Origin: Isoperla grammatica
Taxonomy: Eukaryota > Arthropoda > Insecta > Plecoptera > Perlodidae
Reading direction: 5' to 3'
Length of the DNA stretch: 64,000 bases
Assembly: GCA_945910005.1 (NCBI GenBank)
Contig: OX246741.1
Span: 37,132,276 to 37,196,275, forward strand
In this document: positions 1-14,792 of the stretch, in pieces
Layout: each line of letters begins with the position of its first letter
How positions within the stretch are numbered: the stretch's first letter is position 1
Made by a program: the position numbers and the translations under genes
Notes under the pieces: generated by a model
The model's database searches: none
Told to the model about the DNA's origin: nothing
The model's input: the letters and a program-made list of their open reading frames with translations, nothing else

Positions 1-944
1 CACACTTTGTCCATTTCGTTACATTTCGATAACTACTTTAGAAGTTACACCAACCATTAAAAAATAATAATGTTAGTTTGCATTATGCAAGAGTATTATG
101 AAAATGCATTAATTGAGTTTTTTGGTCGTTTTTGGTTAAAATATGAATAAAATATAGAAATTGGCTGATTTCAGTCTATCTACCACAAACTTCCAGTTTT
201 AAGAGGAATCTTGCATACGGCCGGGGATTCCTAAGGGTTTCAACCAAATTGCACAAATCGTTGTTTTAGAGCGTTTCAGGCTCAAATAAGCACAATTTGT
301 CCATTTTGCCACATTTCGATAACTTCTTTAGAAGTTATACCCTCCGTTGAAAAATAAGAATTATAGTTTGCAATCTTCAAGAGGTGTATGAAAATACATG
401 ATTTGAGTTTTTTGGTCGTTTTTGTTTAAAATATGCATAATACATAGAAATTGGCTGTTTCAGTCTATCTACCACACACTTCCAGTTTTAAGAGGAATCT
501 TGCATACTACTAGGATTCCTAAGGGTTTCAACCAAAGTTGACAAATCGTTGTTTATAAGCGTTTCAGGCTCCAATAAGCACAATTTGTAAATTTCGTCAC
601 ATTTAAATAACTTCTTTAGAAGTTACACCCTCCTTTGAAAAATAAGAATTAAAGTTTGCATTCTTCAAGAGTTATATGAAAATGCATAAATTGAGTTTTT
701 TGGTCGTTTTTGTTTAAAATATGTATAAAACATAGAAATTGGCTGATTTCAGTATATCTACCACAAACTTCCAGTTTTAAGAGGAATCTTGCATACGGCT
801 GGGATTCCTAAGGGTTTCAACCAAATTGCACAAATCGTTGTTTTAGAGCGTTTCAGGCTCCAATAAGCACAATTTGTCCATTTCGTGACATTTTAATAAC
901 TTCTTTAGAATTTTCACCCTCCGTTGAAAATTAAATATTATAAA

Positions 945-3900
945 TTGCATTCTTCAAGAGTATTATGAAAATGCATAAATTTAGTTCTTTGGTCGTTTTT
1001 GGTTTTAAAATGCATAAAATATAGAAATTGGCTTATTTCAGTCTATCTACCACAAACTTCCAGTTTTAAGAGGAATCTTGCATACGGCTGGGATTCCTAA
1101 GGGTATCAACCAAATTGCACAAATCGTTGTTTAAGAGCGTTTCAGGCTCCAATAAGCACACTTTGTCCATTTCGTCTTATTTCGCTAACTTCTTTGGAAG
1201 TTAAACCCTCCGTTTAAAAATAAGAATTATTGTATGCATTCTTCAAGAGTATTATAAAAATGCATAAATTCAGTTTTTTGGTCGTTTTTGGTTAAAAAAT
1301 GCATAAAACCTAGAAATTGGCTGATTTCAGTCTATCTACCACAAACTTCCAGTTTTAAGAGGAATCTGCCATACGGCTGGGATTCCTTAGGGTTTCAACC
1401 AAATTGCACAAATCGTTGTTTAAGAGCGTTTCAGGCTCCAATAAGCACAATTTGTCCATTTCGTTACATTTCGATAACTACTTTAGAAGTTACACCAACC
1501 GTTGAAAAATAAAAATGTTACTTTGCATTCTGCAACAGTATTATGAAAATGCATAAATTAAGTTTTTTTGGTTTTTGGTTAAAATATACATAAATTATAG
1601 AAATTGGCTGATTTCAGTCTATCTACCACAAACTTCCAGTTTTTAGAGGAATCTTGCATACAACTGGGATTCCTAAGGGTTTCAACCAAAGTTGACAAAT
1701 CGTTGTTTATGAGCGTTTCATGCTCCAATAAGCACAATTTTTCAATTTCGTCACATTTTAATATCTTCCTTAGAAGTAACACCCTCCATTGAAAAATAAG
1801 AATTATAGTTTGAATTCCTCAAGAGTATTATGAAAATGCATGAATTGAGTTTTTTGGTCGTTTTTGGTGAAAATATGCATAAAATATAGAAATTGGCTGA
1901 ATTCAGTCTTTCTACCACAAACTTCCAGTTTTAAGAGGAACTTGCATACGGCTGGGATTCCTAAGGGTTTCAAACAAATTGCATAAATCGTTGTTTTACA
2001 GCGTTTCAGGCTCCAATAAGCACAATTTGTCCATTTCGTCACATTTCGATAACTTCTTTAGAAGCTACACCCTCCGTTGAAAAATAAGAATTAAAGTTTG
2101 CATTCTTCAAGAGTATTATGAAAATGCATAAATTGAGTTTTTTGGTCGTTTTTGGTTAAAATATGCATTAAATTTAGAAATTGGCTGATTTCAGTCTATC
2201 TACCACAAACTTCCAGTTTTAAGAGGAACTTGCATACGGCTGGGATTCCTAAGGGTTTCAACCAAATTGCACAAATCGTTGTTTAAGAGCGTTTCAGGCT
2301 CCAATAGGAACAATTTGTCCATTTCGTTACATTTCGAAAACTACTTTAGAAGTTACACTTACCGTTGAAAAATAATAATGTTAGTTTGCATTCTGCAAGA
2401 GTATTATGAAAGTGCATACATTAAGTTTTTTGGTCGTTTTTGGTTAACATATACATAAATTATTTAAATTGGCTGATTTCAGTCTATCTACCACAAACTT
2501 CCAGTTTTAAGAGGAATCTTGCATACTACTAGGATTCCTAAGGGTTTCAACCAAAGTTGACAAATCGTTGTTTATTATAAGCGTTTCAGGCTCCAATAAG
2601 CACAATTTGTCAATTTCGTCACATTTTAATAACTTCTTTAGAAGTTACACCCTCCGTTGAAAAATAAGAAATATAGTTTGCATTCTTCAAGAGTATTATG
2701 AAAACGCATAAATTTAGTTTTTTGGTCATTTTTGGTTAAAATATGCAATAAATATAGAATTTGTTTGATTTCAGTGTATCTACCACGTACTTCCAGTTTT
2801 AAGAGGAATCTTGCATACGGCTGGGATTCCTAAGGGTTTCAAACCAAATTGCACAAATCGTTTTTTTAGACCGTTTCAGGCTCCTATAAGCACAATTTGT
2901 CCATTTCGTCTCATTTCGATAACTTCTTTGGAAAGTTACACCCTCCGTTTAAACAGAAGAATTATAGTTTGCATTTTTCAAGTGTATTATAAAAATGCAT
3001 AAATTGAGTTTTGTGGTCGTTTTTGGTTAAAAAATGCATAAAATATAGAAATGTGCTGATTTCAGTTTATCTACCACAAACTATCAGTTTTATGAGGGAT
3101 CTGCCATACGGCTGCGATTCCTAAGGGTTTCAACCAAATTGCATAAATCGTTGTTATTAGCGTTTCAGGCCTCAATAAGCACACTTTGTCCATTTCGTTA
3201 CATTTCGATAACTACTTTAGAAGTTACACCAACCATTACGAAATAATAATGTTAGTTTGCATTATGCAAGAGTATTATGAAAATGCATTAATTGAGTTTT
3301 TTGGTCGTTTTTGGTTAAAATATACATAAATTATAGAAATTGGCTGATTGCAGTCTATCTACCACAAACTTCCAGTTTTAAGAGGAATCATACGGCTGGG
3401 ATTCCTAAGGGTTTCAACCAAATTGCACAAATCGTTGTTTTAGAGCGTTTCAGGCTCCAATAAGCACAATTTGTCTATTTCGTCACATTTCGATAACTTC
3501 TTTAGAAGTTACACCCTCCGTTGAAAAATAAGTATTATAGTTTGCATTCTTCAAGAGTATTATTAAAATACATAAATTGAGTTTTTTGGTCGTTTTTGTA
3601 TAAAATATGCATAAAATATAGAAATTGGCTGATTTCCGTCCATCTACCACAAACTTCCAGTTTTAAGAGGAATCTGCCATACGGCTGGGATTCCTTAGGG
3701 TTTCAACCAAATTGCACACTTCGTTGTTTAAGAGCGTTTCAGGCTCCAATAAGCACAATTTGTCAATTTCGTTACATTTCGATAACTACTTTAGAAGTTA
3801 CACTAACCGTTGAAAAATAATACTGTTAGTTTGCATTCTGCAAGAGTATTAAGAAAATGCATAAATTGAGTTTTTTGGTCGTTTTTGGTTAAAATATACA

Positions 3901-6900
3901 TAAATCATTGAAATTTGCTGATTTCAGTCTATCTACCACATAACTTCCAGTTTTAAAAGGAATCTTGAATACGGCTGGGATTCCTAAGGGTTTCAACCAA
4001 ATTGCACAAATCGTTGTTTTAGAGCGTTTCAGGCTCCAATAAGCACAATTTGTCCATTTCGTCACATTTCGATTACTTCTCCAGAAGTTACACCCTCCGT
4101 TGAAAAATAAGAATTAAAGTTTGCATTCTTCAAGAGTTATATGAAAATGCAAAAATTGAGTTTTTTGATCGTTTTTGGTTAAAATATGAATAAAACATAG
4201 AAATTGGCTGATTTCAGTCTATCTACCACAAACTTCCAGTTTTAAGAGGAATCTTGCATACGGCCGGGGATTCCTAAGGGTTTCAACCAAATTGCACAAA
4301 TCGTTGTTTTAGAGCGTTTCAGGCTCAAATAAGCACAATTTGTCCATTTCGTCACATTTCGATAACTTCTTTAGAAGTTATACCCTCCGTTGAAAAATAA
4401 GAATTATAGTTTGCAATCTTCAAGAGGTGTATGAAAATACATGAATTGAGTTTTTTGGTCGTTTTTGTTTAAAATATGCATAACAAATAGAAATTGGCTG
4501 TTTCAGTCTATCTACCACACACTTCCAGTTTTAAGAGGAATCTTGCATACTACTAGGATTCCTAAGGGTTTCAACCAAAGTTGACAAATCGTTGTTTATA
4601 AGCGTTTCAGGCTCCAATTAGCACAATTTGTAAATTTCGTCACATTTTAATAACTTCTTTAGAAGTTACACCCTCCGTTGAAAAATAAGAATTAAAGTTT
4701 GCATTCTTCAAGAGTATTATGAAAATGCATAAATTGAGTTTTTTGGTCGTTTTTGGTTAAAATATACATCTATTATAGAAATTGGCTGATTTCAGTCTAT
4801 CTACCACAAACTTGCTTTTTTAAGAGGAATCTTGCATACGGCTGGGGATTCCTAAGGGTTTCAACCAAATTGCACAAATCGTTGTTTTAGAGCGTTTCAG
4901 GCTCCAATAAGCACACTTTGTCCATTTCGTTACATTTCGATATCTACTTTAGAAGTTACACTAACCATTGACAAATAATAATGTTAGTTTGCATTCTGCA
5001 AGAGTATTATGAAAATGCATTCATTGAGTTTTTTTGTCGTTTTTGGTTAAAATATTCATAAATGACAGAAATTGGCTGATTTCAGTCTATCTACCACAAA
5101 TTTCCAGTTTTTAAGAGGAATCTTGCATACGGCTGGGATTCCTAAGTGTTTCAACCAAATTGCACAAATCGTTGTTTTAGAGCGTTTTAGGCTCCAATAA
5201 GCACAATTTGTCCATTTCGTCACATTTCGATAACTTCTTTAGAAGTTACACCCTCCGTTAAAAAATAAGAATTATAGTTAGCATTCTTCAAGAGTATTAG
5301 GAAAATGCATAAATTGAGTTTTTTGGTTGTTTTTGTTTAAAATATGCATAAAATATAGAAATTGGCTGATTTTAGTCTATCTATTACAAACTTCCAGTTT
5401 TAAGAGGAATCTTGCATACGGCTGGGATTCCTAAGGGTTTCAAACAAATTGCACAAATCGTTGTTTTAGAGCGTTTCAGGCTCCAATAAGCACAATTTGT
5501 CCATTTCGTTACATTTCAAACACTTGTTTAGAAGTTACACCCTCCGTTGAAAAATAAGAATGATAGTTTGCAATCTTCAAGAGTATTAGGAAAATGCATA
5601 AATTGTGATTTTTTTGTCGTTTTTAATGAAAATATGCATAAAATATAGAAATTAGCTGTATTCAGTCTATCTACCACAAACTTCCAGTTTTAAGAGGAAC
5701 TTGCATACGGCTGGGATTCCTAAGGATTTCAACCAAATTGCACAAATCGTTGTTTTACAGCGTTTCAGGCTCCAATAAGCACAATTTGTCCATTTCGTCA
5801 CATTTCGATAACTTCTTTAGAAGCTACACCCTCCGTTGAAAAATAAGAATTATAGTTTGCATTCTTCAAGAGTATTATGAAAATGCATAAATTGAGTTTT
5901 TTGGTCGTTTTTGGTTAAAATATGCATTAAATTTAGAAATTGGCTGATTTCAGTCTATCTACCACAAACTTCCAGTGTTAAGAGGAATCTTGCATACGGC
6001 TGGGATTCCTAAGGGTTTCAACCAAATATCACAATTCGTTGTTTTAGAGCGTTTCAGGCTCCAGTAAGCACAATTTGTCCATTTCGTCTTATTTCGATAA
6101 TTTCATTAGAAGTTACACCCTCCGTTGAAAAATAAAAATTATAGTTTGCATTCTTCAAGAGGATTATAAAAATGCATTAAAGGGGTTTTCACCCGCTACA
6201 CCAAAAAAATATGTTTAACTAAGGCTGATTATCTATGAAATTAGCGACTAAATGAAAAGAAATCGGGTTCACCATAACCCGGGGAAAAAATATCAAAGTT
6301 AGTGATTTTCGAGCTAGGTCCCATCGGCGAAAATCTCTCATAAGAAATAGCATTGGGACGACCTGTATGCCTTGAGACCTTGGAGGATACTGCTCCAAAA
6401 AAAAAATGATGTAATATCTTTCGCTGCGTCTTTCTTTTCTGCGTATTTCGTATATTTTGGTTTTGTAATCGGAGCTTCCGTTCAGGTACAAAATAAAGCA
6501 GTGTAATCGGGTGCTCCATTTCGTTTTGAGCGTTGCTGTGCGTTGCTGTGTACGTCGAGTCGGCGGGTGTCGACTGTCGAGTTGGTGTCAAGTAAGCCAA
6601 GCGAGAGAGAGAGAGAGAGAGTGAGAGATAGAGAGTAGTAGTATTGGGAGGGGAAATAGTCAACGCATGCACAATGAACGCGGTCTGCCATGCGGTGTCG
6701 AATGGAGTACACCAAGGCCGTCTAGATATATCGCTTCGAGTACACTCGCACCAAAAGCCGGCTGACACCAACAGTCGCCGCGGCAGTTAACCAGAAATTT
6801 CATTAATTAATAACAATTCACAGGTTTCAACTTACGATGTTTATTGGTTCATTATCGATTGGTGTGGTGCAGTAGATCATATGGTAAAAAATAAATCTAG

Positions 6901-8326
6901 CGGGTGAGAACCCCTTTAATTGAGTTTTTTAATCGTTTTTGGTTAAAAATTGCATAAAATATAGAAATTGGCTGATTTCAGTCTATCTACCACAAACTTC
7001 CAGTTTTAAGAGGTATCTTGCATACGGCTGGGATTCCTAAGGGTTTCAACCAAATTGCACAAATCGTTGTTTTAGAGCGTTTCAGGCTCCAATAAGCACA
7101 ATTTGTCATTTCGTCACATTTCGATAACTTCTTTGGAAGTTACACCCTCCGTTGAAAAATAAGAATTATAGTTTGCATTCTTCAAGAGTATTATGAAAAT
7201 ACATAAATTGAGTTTTTTGGTCGTTTTTGTATAAAATATGCATAAAATATAGAAATTGGCTGATTTCCGTCCATCTACCACAAGCTTTCAGATTTAAGAG
7301 GAATCTTGCATACGGCTGGGATTCCTAAGGGTTTCAACCAAATTGCACAAATCGTTGTTTAAGAGCGTTTCAGGCTCCAATAAGCACAATTTTGTCAATT
7401 TCGTTACATTTCGATAACTACTTTAGAAGTTACACCAACCGTTGAAAATAATAATGTTAGTTTGCATTCTTCAAGAGTTATATGAAAATGCATAAATTTA
7501 TTTTTTTGGTCGTTTTTGTTTAAAATATACATTAATTATAGAAATTGGCTGATTTCAGTCTATCTACCACAAACTTGCAGTTTTAAGAGGATTCTTGCAT
7601 ACTCCTGGGATTCCTAAGGGTTTCAACCAAAGTTGACAAATCGTTGTTTATAAGCGTTTCAGGCTCCAATAAGCACAATTTGCCAATTTCGTCACATTTT
7701 AATAACTTCTTTGGAAGTTTCAACCTCCGTTGAAAAATAAGAATTATAGTTTGCATTCTTCAAGAGTATTATGAAAATGCATGAATTGAGTTTTTTGGTC
7801 GATTTTGGTGATAATATGCATAAAATAAAGAAATTGGCTGATTTCAGTCTATCTACCAGAAACTTCTCGTTTTAAGAGGAACTTGCATACGGCTGGGATT
7901 CCTTAGGGTTTCAACCAAATTGCACAAATCTTTGTTTTACAGCGTTTCAGGCTCCAATAGGCACAATCTGTCCATTTCGTCACATTTCGATAACTTTTTA
8001 AGACGTTTCACCCTCCGTTGAAAAATAAGAATTATAGTTTGCATTCTTCAAGAGTATTATGAAAATGCATGAATTGAGTTTTTTGGTCGTTACTGGTTAA
8101 AATATGCATAAAATATAGAAATTGGCTGATTTCAGTCTATCTACCACAAACTTCCAGTTTTAAGATTAATCTTGCATACTACTAGGATTCCTAAGGGTTT
8201 CAACCAAAGTTGACAAATCGTTGTTTATAAGCGTTTAGGCTCCAATAAGCACAATTTGTCAATTTCGTCTCATTTTAATAACTTCTTTAGAAGTTACACC
8301 CTCCGTTGAAAATTAAGATTTATAGT
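945..8326. repeat. Higher-order repeat unit 1 of the 289-bp satellite (7,382 bp)
   Basis: Positions 945-2128 reappear at 8327-9510 (offset 7,382) and 3268-8370 reappear at 9491-14593 (offset 6,223). The unit therefore holds about 23 monomers plus one 735-bp transposon copy: (7,382-735)/289 is 23.0. The only differences I noticed between copies are a handful of substitutions (for example near 1460/8840 and 7470/13690) and a 2-base indel near 8234. This indicates a young duplication. Confidence 0.85.
6181..6915. mobile_element. Kolobok/T2-like non-autonomous transposon, copy 1 (735 bp)
   Basis: The element is flanked by TTAA at 6177-6180 and 6916-6919. Its ends are inverted repeats of 18 bp with one mismatch: AGGGGTTTTCACCCGCTA at the left and TAGCGGGTGAGAACCCCT at the right. 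With the TTAA the end reads TTAAAGGGG, which fits the TTAAAGGRR termini described for Xenopus T2-type MITEs, placed in the Kolobok superfamily, which also duplicates TTAA. piggyBac elements share TTAA but usually begin with CCY. Inside are a GA microsatellite (6602-6635), a doubled 10-mer (6531-6550) and a moderately GC-rich half. A minus-strand open frame of 176 codons (6241-6771) has no transposase-like features. The element does not encode its own transposase. Confidence 0.8.
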
Positions 8327-11300
8327 TTGCATTCTTCAAGAGTATTATGAAAATGCATAAATTTAGTTCTTTGGTCGTTTTTGGTTTTAAAATGCATAAA
8401 ATATAGAAATTGGCTTATTTCAGTCTATCTACCACAAACTTCCAGTTTTAAGAGGAATCTTGCATACGGCTGGGATTCCTAAGGGTATCAACCAAATTGC
8501 ACAAATCGTTGTTTAAGAGCGTTTCAGGCTCCAATAAGCACACTTTGTCCATTTCGTCTTATTTCGCTAACTTCTTTGGAAGTTAAACCCTCCGTTTAAA
8601 AATAAGAATTATTGTATGCATTCTTCAAGAGTATTATAAAAATGCATAAATTCAGTTTTTTGGTCGTTTTTGGTTAAAAAATGCATAAAACCTAGAAATT
8701 GGCTGATTTCAGTCTATCTACCACAAACTTCCAGTTTTAAGAGGAATCTGCCATACGGCTGGGATTCCTTAGGGTTTCAACCAAATTGCACAAATCGTTG
8801 TTTAAGAGCGTTTCAGGCTCCAATAAGCACAATTTGTCCCTTTCGTTACATTTCGATAACTACTTTAGAAGTTACACCAACCGTTGAAAAATAAAAATGT
8901 TACTTTGCATTCTGCAACAGTATTATGAAAATGCATAAATTAAGTTTTTTTGGTTTTTGGTTAAAATATACATAAATTATAGAAATTGGCTGATTTCAGT
9001 CTATCTACCACAAACTTCCAGTTTTTAGAGGAATCTTGCATACAACTGGGATTCCTAAGGGTTTCAACCAAAGTTGACAAATCGTTGTTTATGAGCGTTT
9101 CATGCTCCAATAAGCACAATTTTTCAATTTCGTCACATTTTAATATCTTCCTTAGAAGTAACACCCTCCATTGAAAAATAAGAATTATAGTTTGAATTCC
9201 TCAAGAGTATTATGAAAATGCATGAATTGAGTTTTTTGGTCGTTTTTGGTGAAAATATGCATAAAATATAGAAATTGGCTGAATTCAGTCTTTCTACCAC
9301 AAACTTCCAGTTTTAAGAGGAACTTGCATACGGCTGGGATTCCTAAGGGTTTCAAACAAATTGCATAAATCGTTGTTTTACAGCGTTTCAGGCTCCAATA
9401 AGCACAATTTGTCCATTTCGTCACATTTCGATAACTTCTTTAGAAGCTACACCCTCCGTTGAAAAATAAGAATTAAAGTTTGCATTCTTCAAGAGTATTA
9501 TGAAAATGCATTAATTGAGTTTTTTGGTCGTTTTTGGTTAAAATATACATAAATTATAGAAATTGGCTGATTGCAGTCTATCTACCACAAACTTCCAGTT
9601 TTAAGAGGAATCATACGGCTGGGATTCCTAAGGGTTTCAACCAAATTGCACAAATCGTTGTTTTAGAGCGTTTCAGGCTCCAATAAGCACAATTTGTCTA
9701 TTTCGTCACATTTCGATAACTTCTTTAGAAGTTACACCCTCCGTTGAAAAATAAGTATTATAGTTTGCATTCTTCAAGAGTATTATTAAAATACATAAAT
9801 TGAGTTTTTTGGTCGTTTTTGTATAAAATATGCATAAAATATAGAAATTGGCTGATTTCCGTCCATCTACCACAAACTTCCAGTTTTAAGAGGAATCTGC
9901 CATACGGCTGGGATTCCTTAGGGTTTCAACCAAATTGCACACTTCGTTGTTTAAGAGCGTTTCAGGCTCCAATAAGCACAATTTGTCAATTTCGTTACAT
10001 TTCGATAACTACTTTAGAAGTTACACTAACCGTTGAAAAATAATACTGTTAGTTTGCATTCTGCAAGAGTATTAAGAAAATGCATAAATTGAGTTTTTTG
10101 GTCGTTTTTGGTTAAAATATACATAAATCATTGAAATTTGCTGATTTCAGTCTATCTACCACATAACTTCCAGTTTTAAAAGGAATCTTGAATACGGCTG
10201 GGATTCCTAAGGGTTTCAACCAAATTGCACAAATCGTTGTTTTAGAGCGTTTCAGGCTCCAATAAGCACAATTTGTCCATTTCGTCACATTTCGATTACT
10301 TCTCCAGAAGTTACACCCTCCGTTGAAAAATAAGAATTAAAGTTTGCATTCTTCAAGAGTTATATGAAAATGCAAAAATTGAGTTTTTTGATCGTTTTTG
10401 GTTAAAATATGAATAAAACATAGAAATTGGCTGATTTCAGTCTATCTACCACAAACTTCCAGTTTTAAGAGGAATCTTGCATACGGCCGGGGATTCCTAA
10501 GGGTTTCAACCAAATTGCACAAATCGTTGTTTTAGAGCGTTTCAGGCTCAAATAAGCACAATTTGTCCATTTCGTCACATTTCGATAACTTCTTTAGAAG
10601 TTATACCCTCCGTTGAAAAATAAGAATTATAGTTTGCAATCTTCAAGAGGTGTATGAAAATACATGAATTGAGTTTTTTGGTCGTTTTTGTTTAAAATAT
10701 GCATAACAAATAGAAATTGGCTGTTTCAGTCTATCTACCACACACTTCCAGTTTTAAGAGGAATCTTGCATACTACTAGGATTCCTAAGGGTTTCAACCA
10801 AAGTTGACAAATCGTTGTTTATAAGCGTTTCAGGCTCCAATTAGCACAATTTGTAAATTTCGTCACATTTTAATAACTTCTTTAGAAGTTACACCCTCCG
10901 TTGAAAAATAAGAATTAAAGTTTGCATTCTTCAAGAGTATTATGAAAATGCATAAATTGAGTTTTTTGGTCGTTTTTGGTTAAAATATACATCTATTATA
11001 GAAATTGGCTGATTTCAGTCTATCTACCACAAACTTGCTTTTTTAAGAGGAATCTTGCATACGGCTGGGGATTCCTAAGGGTTTCAACCAAATTGCACAA
11101 ATCGTTGTTTTAGAGCGTTTCAGGCTCCAATAAGCACACTTTGTCCATTTCGTTACATTTCGATATCTACTTTAGAAGTTACACTAACCATTGACAAATA
11201 ATAATGTTAGTTTGCATTCTGCAAGAGTATTATGAAAATGCATTCATTGAGTTTTTTTGTCGTTTTTGGTTAAAATATTCATAAATGACAGAAATTGGCT

Positions 11301-14300
11301 GATTTCAGTCTATCTACCACAAATTTCCAGTTTTTAAGAGGAATCTTGCATACGGCTGGGATTCCTAAGTGTTTCAACCAAATTGCACAAATCGTTGTTT
11401 TAGAGCGTTTTAGGCTCCAATAAGCACAATTTGTCCATTTCGTCACATTTCGATAACTTCTTTAGAAGTTACACCCTCCGTTAAAAAATAAGAATTATAG
11501 TTAGCATTCTTCAAGAGTATTAGGAAAATGCATAAATTGAGTTTTTTGGTTGTTTTTGTTTAAAATATGCATAAAATATAGAAATTGGCTGATTTTAGTC
11601 TATCTATTACAAACTTCCAGTTTTAAGAGGAATCTTGCATACGGCTGGGATTCCTAAGGGTTTCAAACAAATTGCACAAATCGTTGTTTTAGAGCGTTTC
11701 AGGCTCCAATAAGCACAATTTGTCCATTTCGTTACATTTCAAACACTTGTTTAGAAGTTACACCCTCCGTTGAAAAATAAGAATGATAGTTTGCAATCTT
11801 CAAGAGTATTAGGAAAATGCATAAATTGTGATTTTTTTGTCGTTTTTAATGAAAATATGCATAAAATATAGAAATTAGCTGTATTCAGTCTATCTACCAC
11901 AAACTTCCAGTTTTAAGAGGAACTTGCATACGGCTGGGATTCCTAAGGATTTCAACCAAATTGCACAAATCGTTGTTTTACAGCGTTTCAGGCTCCAATA
12001 AGCACAATTTGTCCATTTCGTCACATTTCGATAACTTCTTTAGAAGCTACACCCTCCGTTGAAAAATAAGAATTATAGTTTGCATTCTTCAAGAGTATTA
12101 TGAAAATGCATAAATTGAGTTTTTTGGTCGTTTTTGGTTAAAATATGCATTAAATTTAGAAATTGGCTGATTTCAGTCTATCTACCACAAACTTCCAGTG
12201 TTAAGAGGAATCTTGCATACGGCTGGGATTCCTAAGGGTTTCAACCAAATATCACAATTCGTTGTTTTAGAGCGTTTCAGGCTCCAGTAAGCACAATTTG
12301 TCCATTTCGTCTTATTTCGATAATTTCATTAGAAGTTACACCCTCCGTTGAAAAATAAAAATTATAGTTTGCATTCTTCAAGAGGATTATAAAAATGCAT
12401 TAAAGGGGTTTTCACCCGCTACACCAAAAAAATATGTTTAACTAAGGCTGATTATCTATGAAATTAGCGACTAAATGAAAAGAAATCGGGTTCACCATAA
12501 CCCGGGGAAAAAATATCAAAGTTAGTGATTTTCGAGCTAGGTCCCATCGGCGAAAATCTCTCATAAGAAATAGCATTGGGACGACCTGTATGCCTTGAGA
12601 CCTTGGAGGATACTGCTCCAAAAAAAAAATGATGTAATATCTTTCGCTGCGTCTTTCTTTTCTGCGTATTTCGTATATTTTGGTTTTGTAATCGGAGCTT
12701 CCGTTCAGGTACAAAATAAAGCAGTGTAATCGGGTGCTCCATTTCGTTTTGAGCGTTGCTGTGCGTTGCTGTGTACGTCGAGTCGGCGGGTGTCGACTGT
12801 CGAGTTGGTGTCAAGTAAGCCAAGCGAGAGAGAGAGAGAGAGAGTGAGAGATAGAGAGTAGTAGTATTGGGAGGGGAAATAGTCAACGCATGCACAATGA
12901 ACGCGGTCTGCCATGCGGTGTCGAATGGAGTACACCAAGGCCGTCTAGATATATCGCTTCGAGTACACTCGCACCAAAAGCCGGCTGACACCAACAGTCG
13001 CCGCGGCAGTTAACCAGAAATTTCATTAATTAATAACAATTCACAGGTTTCAACTTACGATGTTTATTGGTTCATTATCGATTGGTGTGGTGCAGTAGAT
13101 CATATGGTAAAAAATAAATCTAGCGGGTGAGAACCCCTTTAATTGAGTTTTTTAATCGTTTTTGGTTAAAAATTGCATAAAATATAGAAATTGGCTGATT
13201 TCAGTCTATCTACCACAAACTTCCAGTTTTAAGAGGTATCTTGCATACGGCTGGGATTCCTAAGGGTTTCAACCAAATTGCACAAATCGTTGTTTTAGAG
13301 CGTTTCAGGCTCCAATAAGCACAATTTGTCATTTCGTCACATTTCGATAACTTCTTTGGAAGTTACACCCTCCGTTGAAAAATAAGAATTATAGTTTGCA
13401 TTCTTCAAGAGTATTATGAAAATACATAAATTGAGTTTTTTGGTCGTTTTTGTATAAAATATGCATAAAATATAGAAATTGGCTGATTTCCGTCCATCTA
13501 CCACAAGCTTTCAGATTTAAGAGGAATCTTGCATACGGCTGGGATTCCTAAGGGTTTCAACCAAATTGCACAAATCGTTGTTTAAGAGCGTTTCAGGCTC
13601 CAATAAGCACAATTTTGTCAATTTCGTTACATTTCGATAACTACTTTAGAAGTTACACCAACCGTTGAAAATAATAATGTTAGTTTGCATTCTGCAAGAG
13701 TATAATGAAAATGCATAAATTTATTTTTTTGGTCGTTTTTGTTTAAAATATACATTAATTATAGAAATTGGCTGATTTCAGTCTATCTACCACAAACTTG
13801 CAGTTTTAAGAGGATTCTTGCATACTCCTGGGATTCCTAAGGGTTTCAACCAAAGTTGACAAATCGTTGTTTATAAGCGTTTCAGGCTCCAATAAGCACA
13901 ATTTGCCAATTTCGTCACATTTTAATAACTTCTTTGGAAGTTTCAACCTCCGTTGAAAAATAAGAATTATAGTTTGCATTCTTCAAGAGTATTATGAAAA
14001 TGCATGAATTGAGTTTTTTGGTCGATTTTGGTGATAATATGCATAAAATAAAGAAATTGGCTGATTTCAGTCTATCTACCAGAAACTTCTCGTTTTAAGA
14101 GGAACTTGCATACGGCTGGGATTCCTTAGGGTTTCAACCAAATTGCACAAATCTTTGTTTTACAGCGTTTCAGGCTCCAATAGGCACAATCTGTCCATTT
14201 CGTCACATTTCGATAACTTTTTAAGACGTTTCACCCTCCGTTGAAAAATAAGAATTATAGTTTGCATTCTTCAAGAGTATTATGAAAATGCATGAATTGA

Positions 14301-14593
14301 GTTTTTTGGTCGTTACTGGTTAAAATATGCATAAAATATAGAAATTGGCTGATTTCAGTCTATCTACCACAAACTTCCAGTTTTAAGATTAATCTTGCAT
14401 ACTACTAGGATTCCTAAGGGTTTCAACCAAAGTTGACAAATCGTTGTTTATAAGCGTTTCAGGCTCCAATAAGCACAATTTGTCAATTTCGTCTCATTTT
14501 AATAACTTCTTTAGAAGTTACACCCTCCGTTGAAAATTAAGATTTATAGTTTGCATTCTTCAAGAGTATTATGAAAATGCATAAATTGAGTTT
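8327..14593. repeat. Higher-order repeat unit 2, four monomers shorter
   Basis: This is a near-identical copy of unit 1 lacking the equivalent of about 2129-3287 (1,159 bp, four monomers). The junction at about 9491-9510 falls in a shared stretch of about 20 bp (CAAGAGTATTATGAAAATGC). That is the product expected of unequal exchange or replication slippage between monomers in register. It carries transposon copy 2 at 12404-13138. Confidence 0.85.
12404..13138. mobile_element. Kolobok/T2-like non-autonomous transposon, copy 2
   Basis: I saw no difference from copy 1 over the element, and it has the same TTAA flanks and the same monomer context, displaced by 6,223 bp. It was therefore duplicated with the satellite higher-order unit and is not an independent insertion. 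Confidence 0.8.
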
Positions 14594-14792
14594 TTTGGTC
14601 GTTTTTGGTTAAAATATGCATTAAATATAGAAATTGGCTGATTTCAGTCTATCTACCACAAACTTCCAGTTTTAAGAGGAATCTTGCATACGGCTGGGGA
14701 TTCCTGAGTGTTTCAACCAAATTGCACAAATCGTTGTTTTAGAGCGTTTCAGGCTCCAGTTAGCACAATTTGTCCATTTCGTCTTATTTCGA

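Noticed and set aside
6241..6771. A 176-codon minus-strand frame inside the TTAA element, considered as a transposase
   Set aside because: It contains the GA microsatellite and no zinc finger, THAP or catalytic motif. It is too short, and it is open in the diverged copy only with changed lengths.
6181..6915. piggyBac assignment of the TTAA element
   Set aside because: The target duplication agrees, but the ends begin AGGGG and not the usual CCY. TTAAAGGRR termini point instead to Kolobok/T2. This remains open until an autonomous relative is found.
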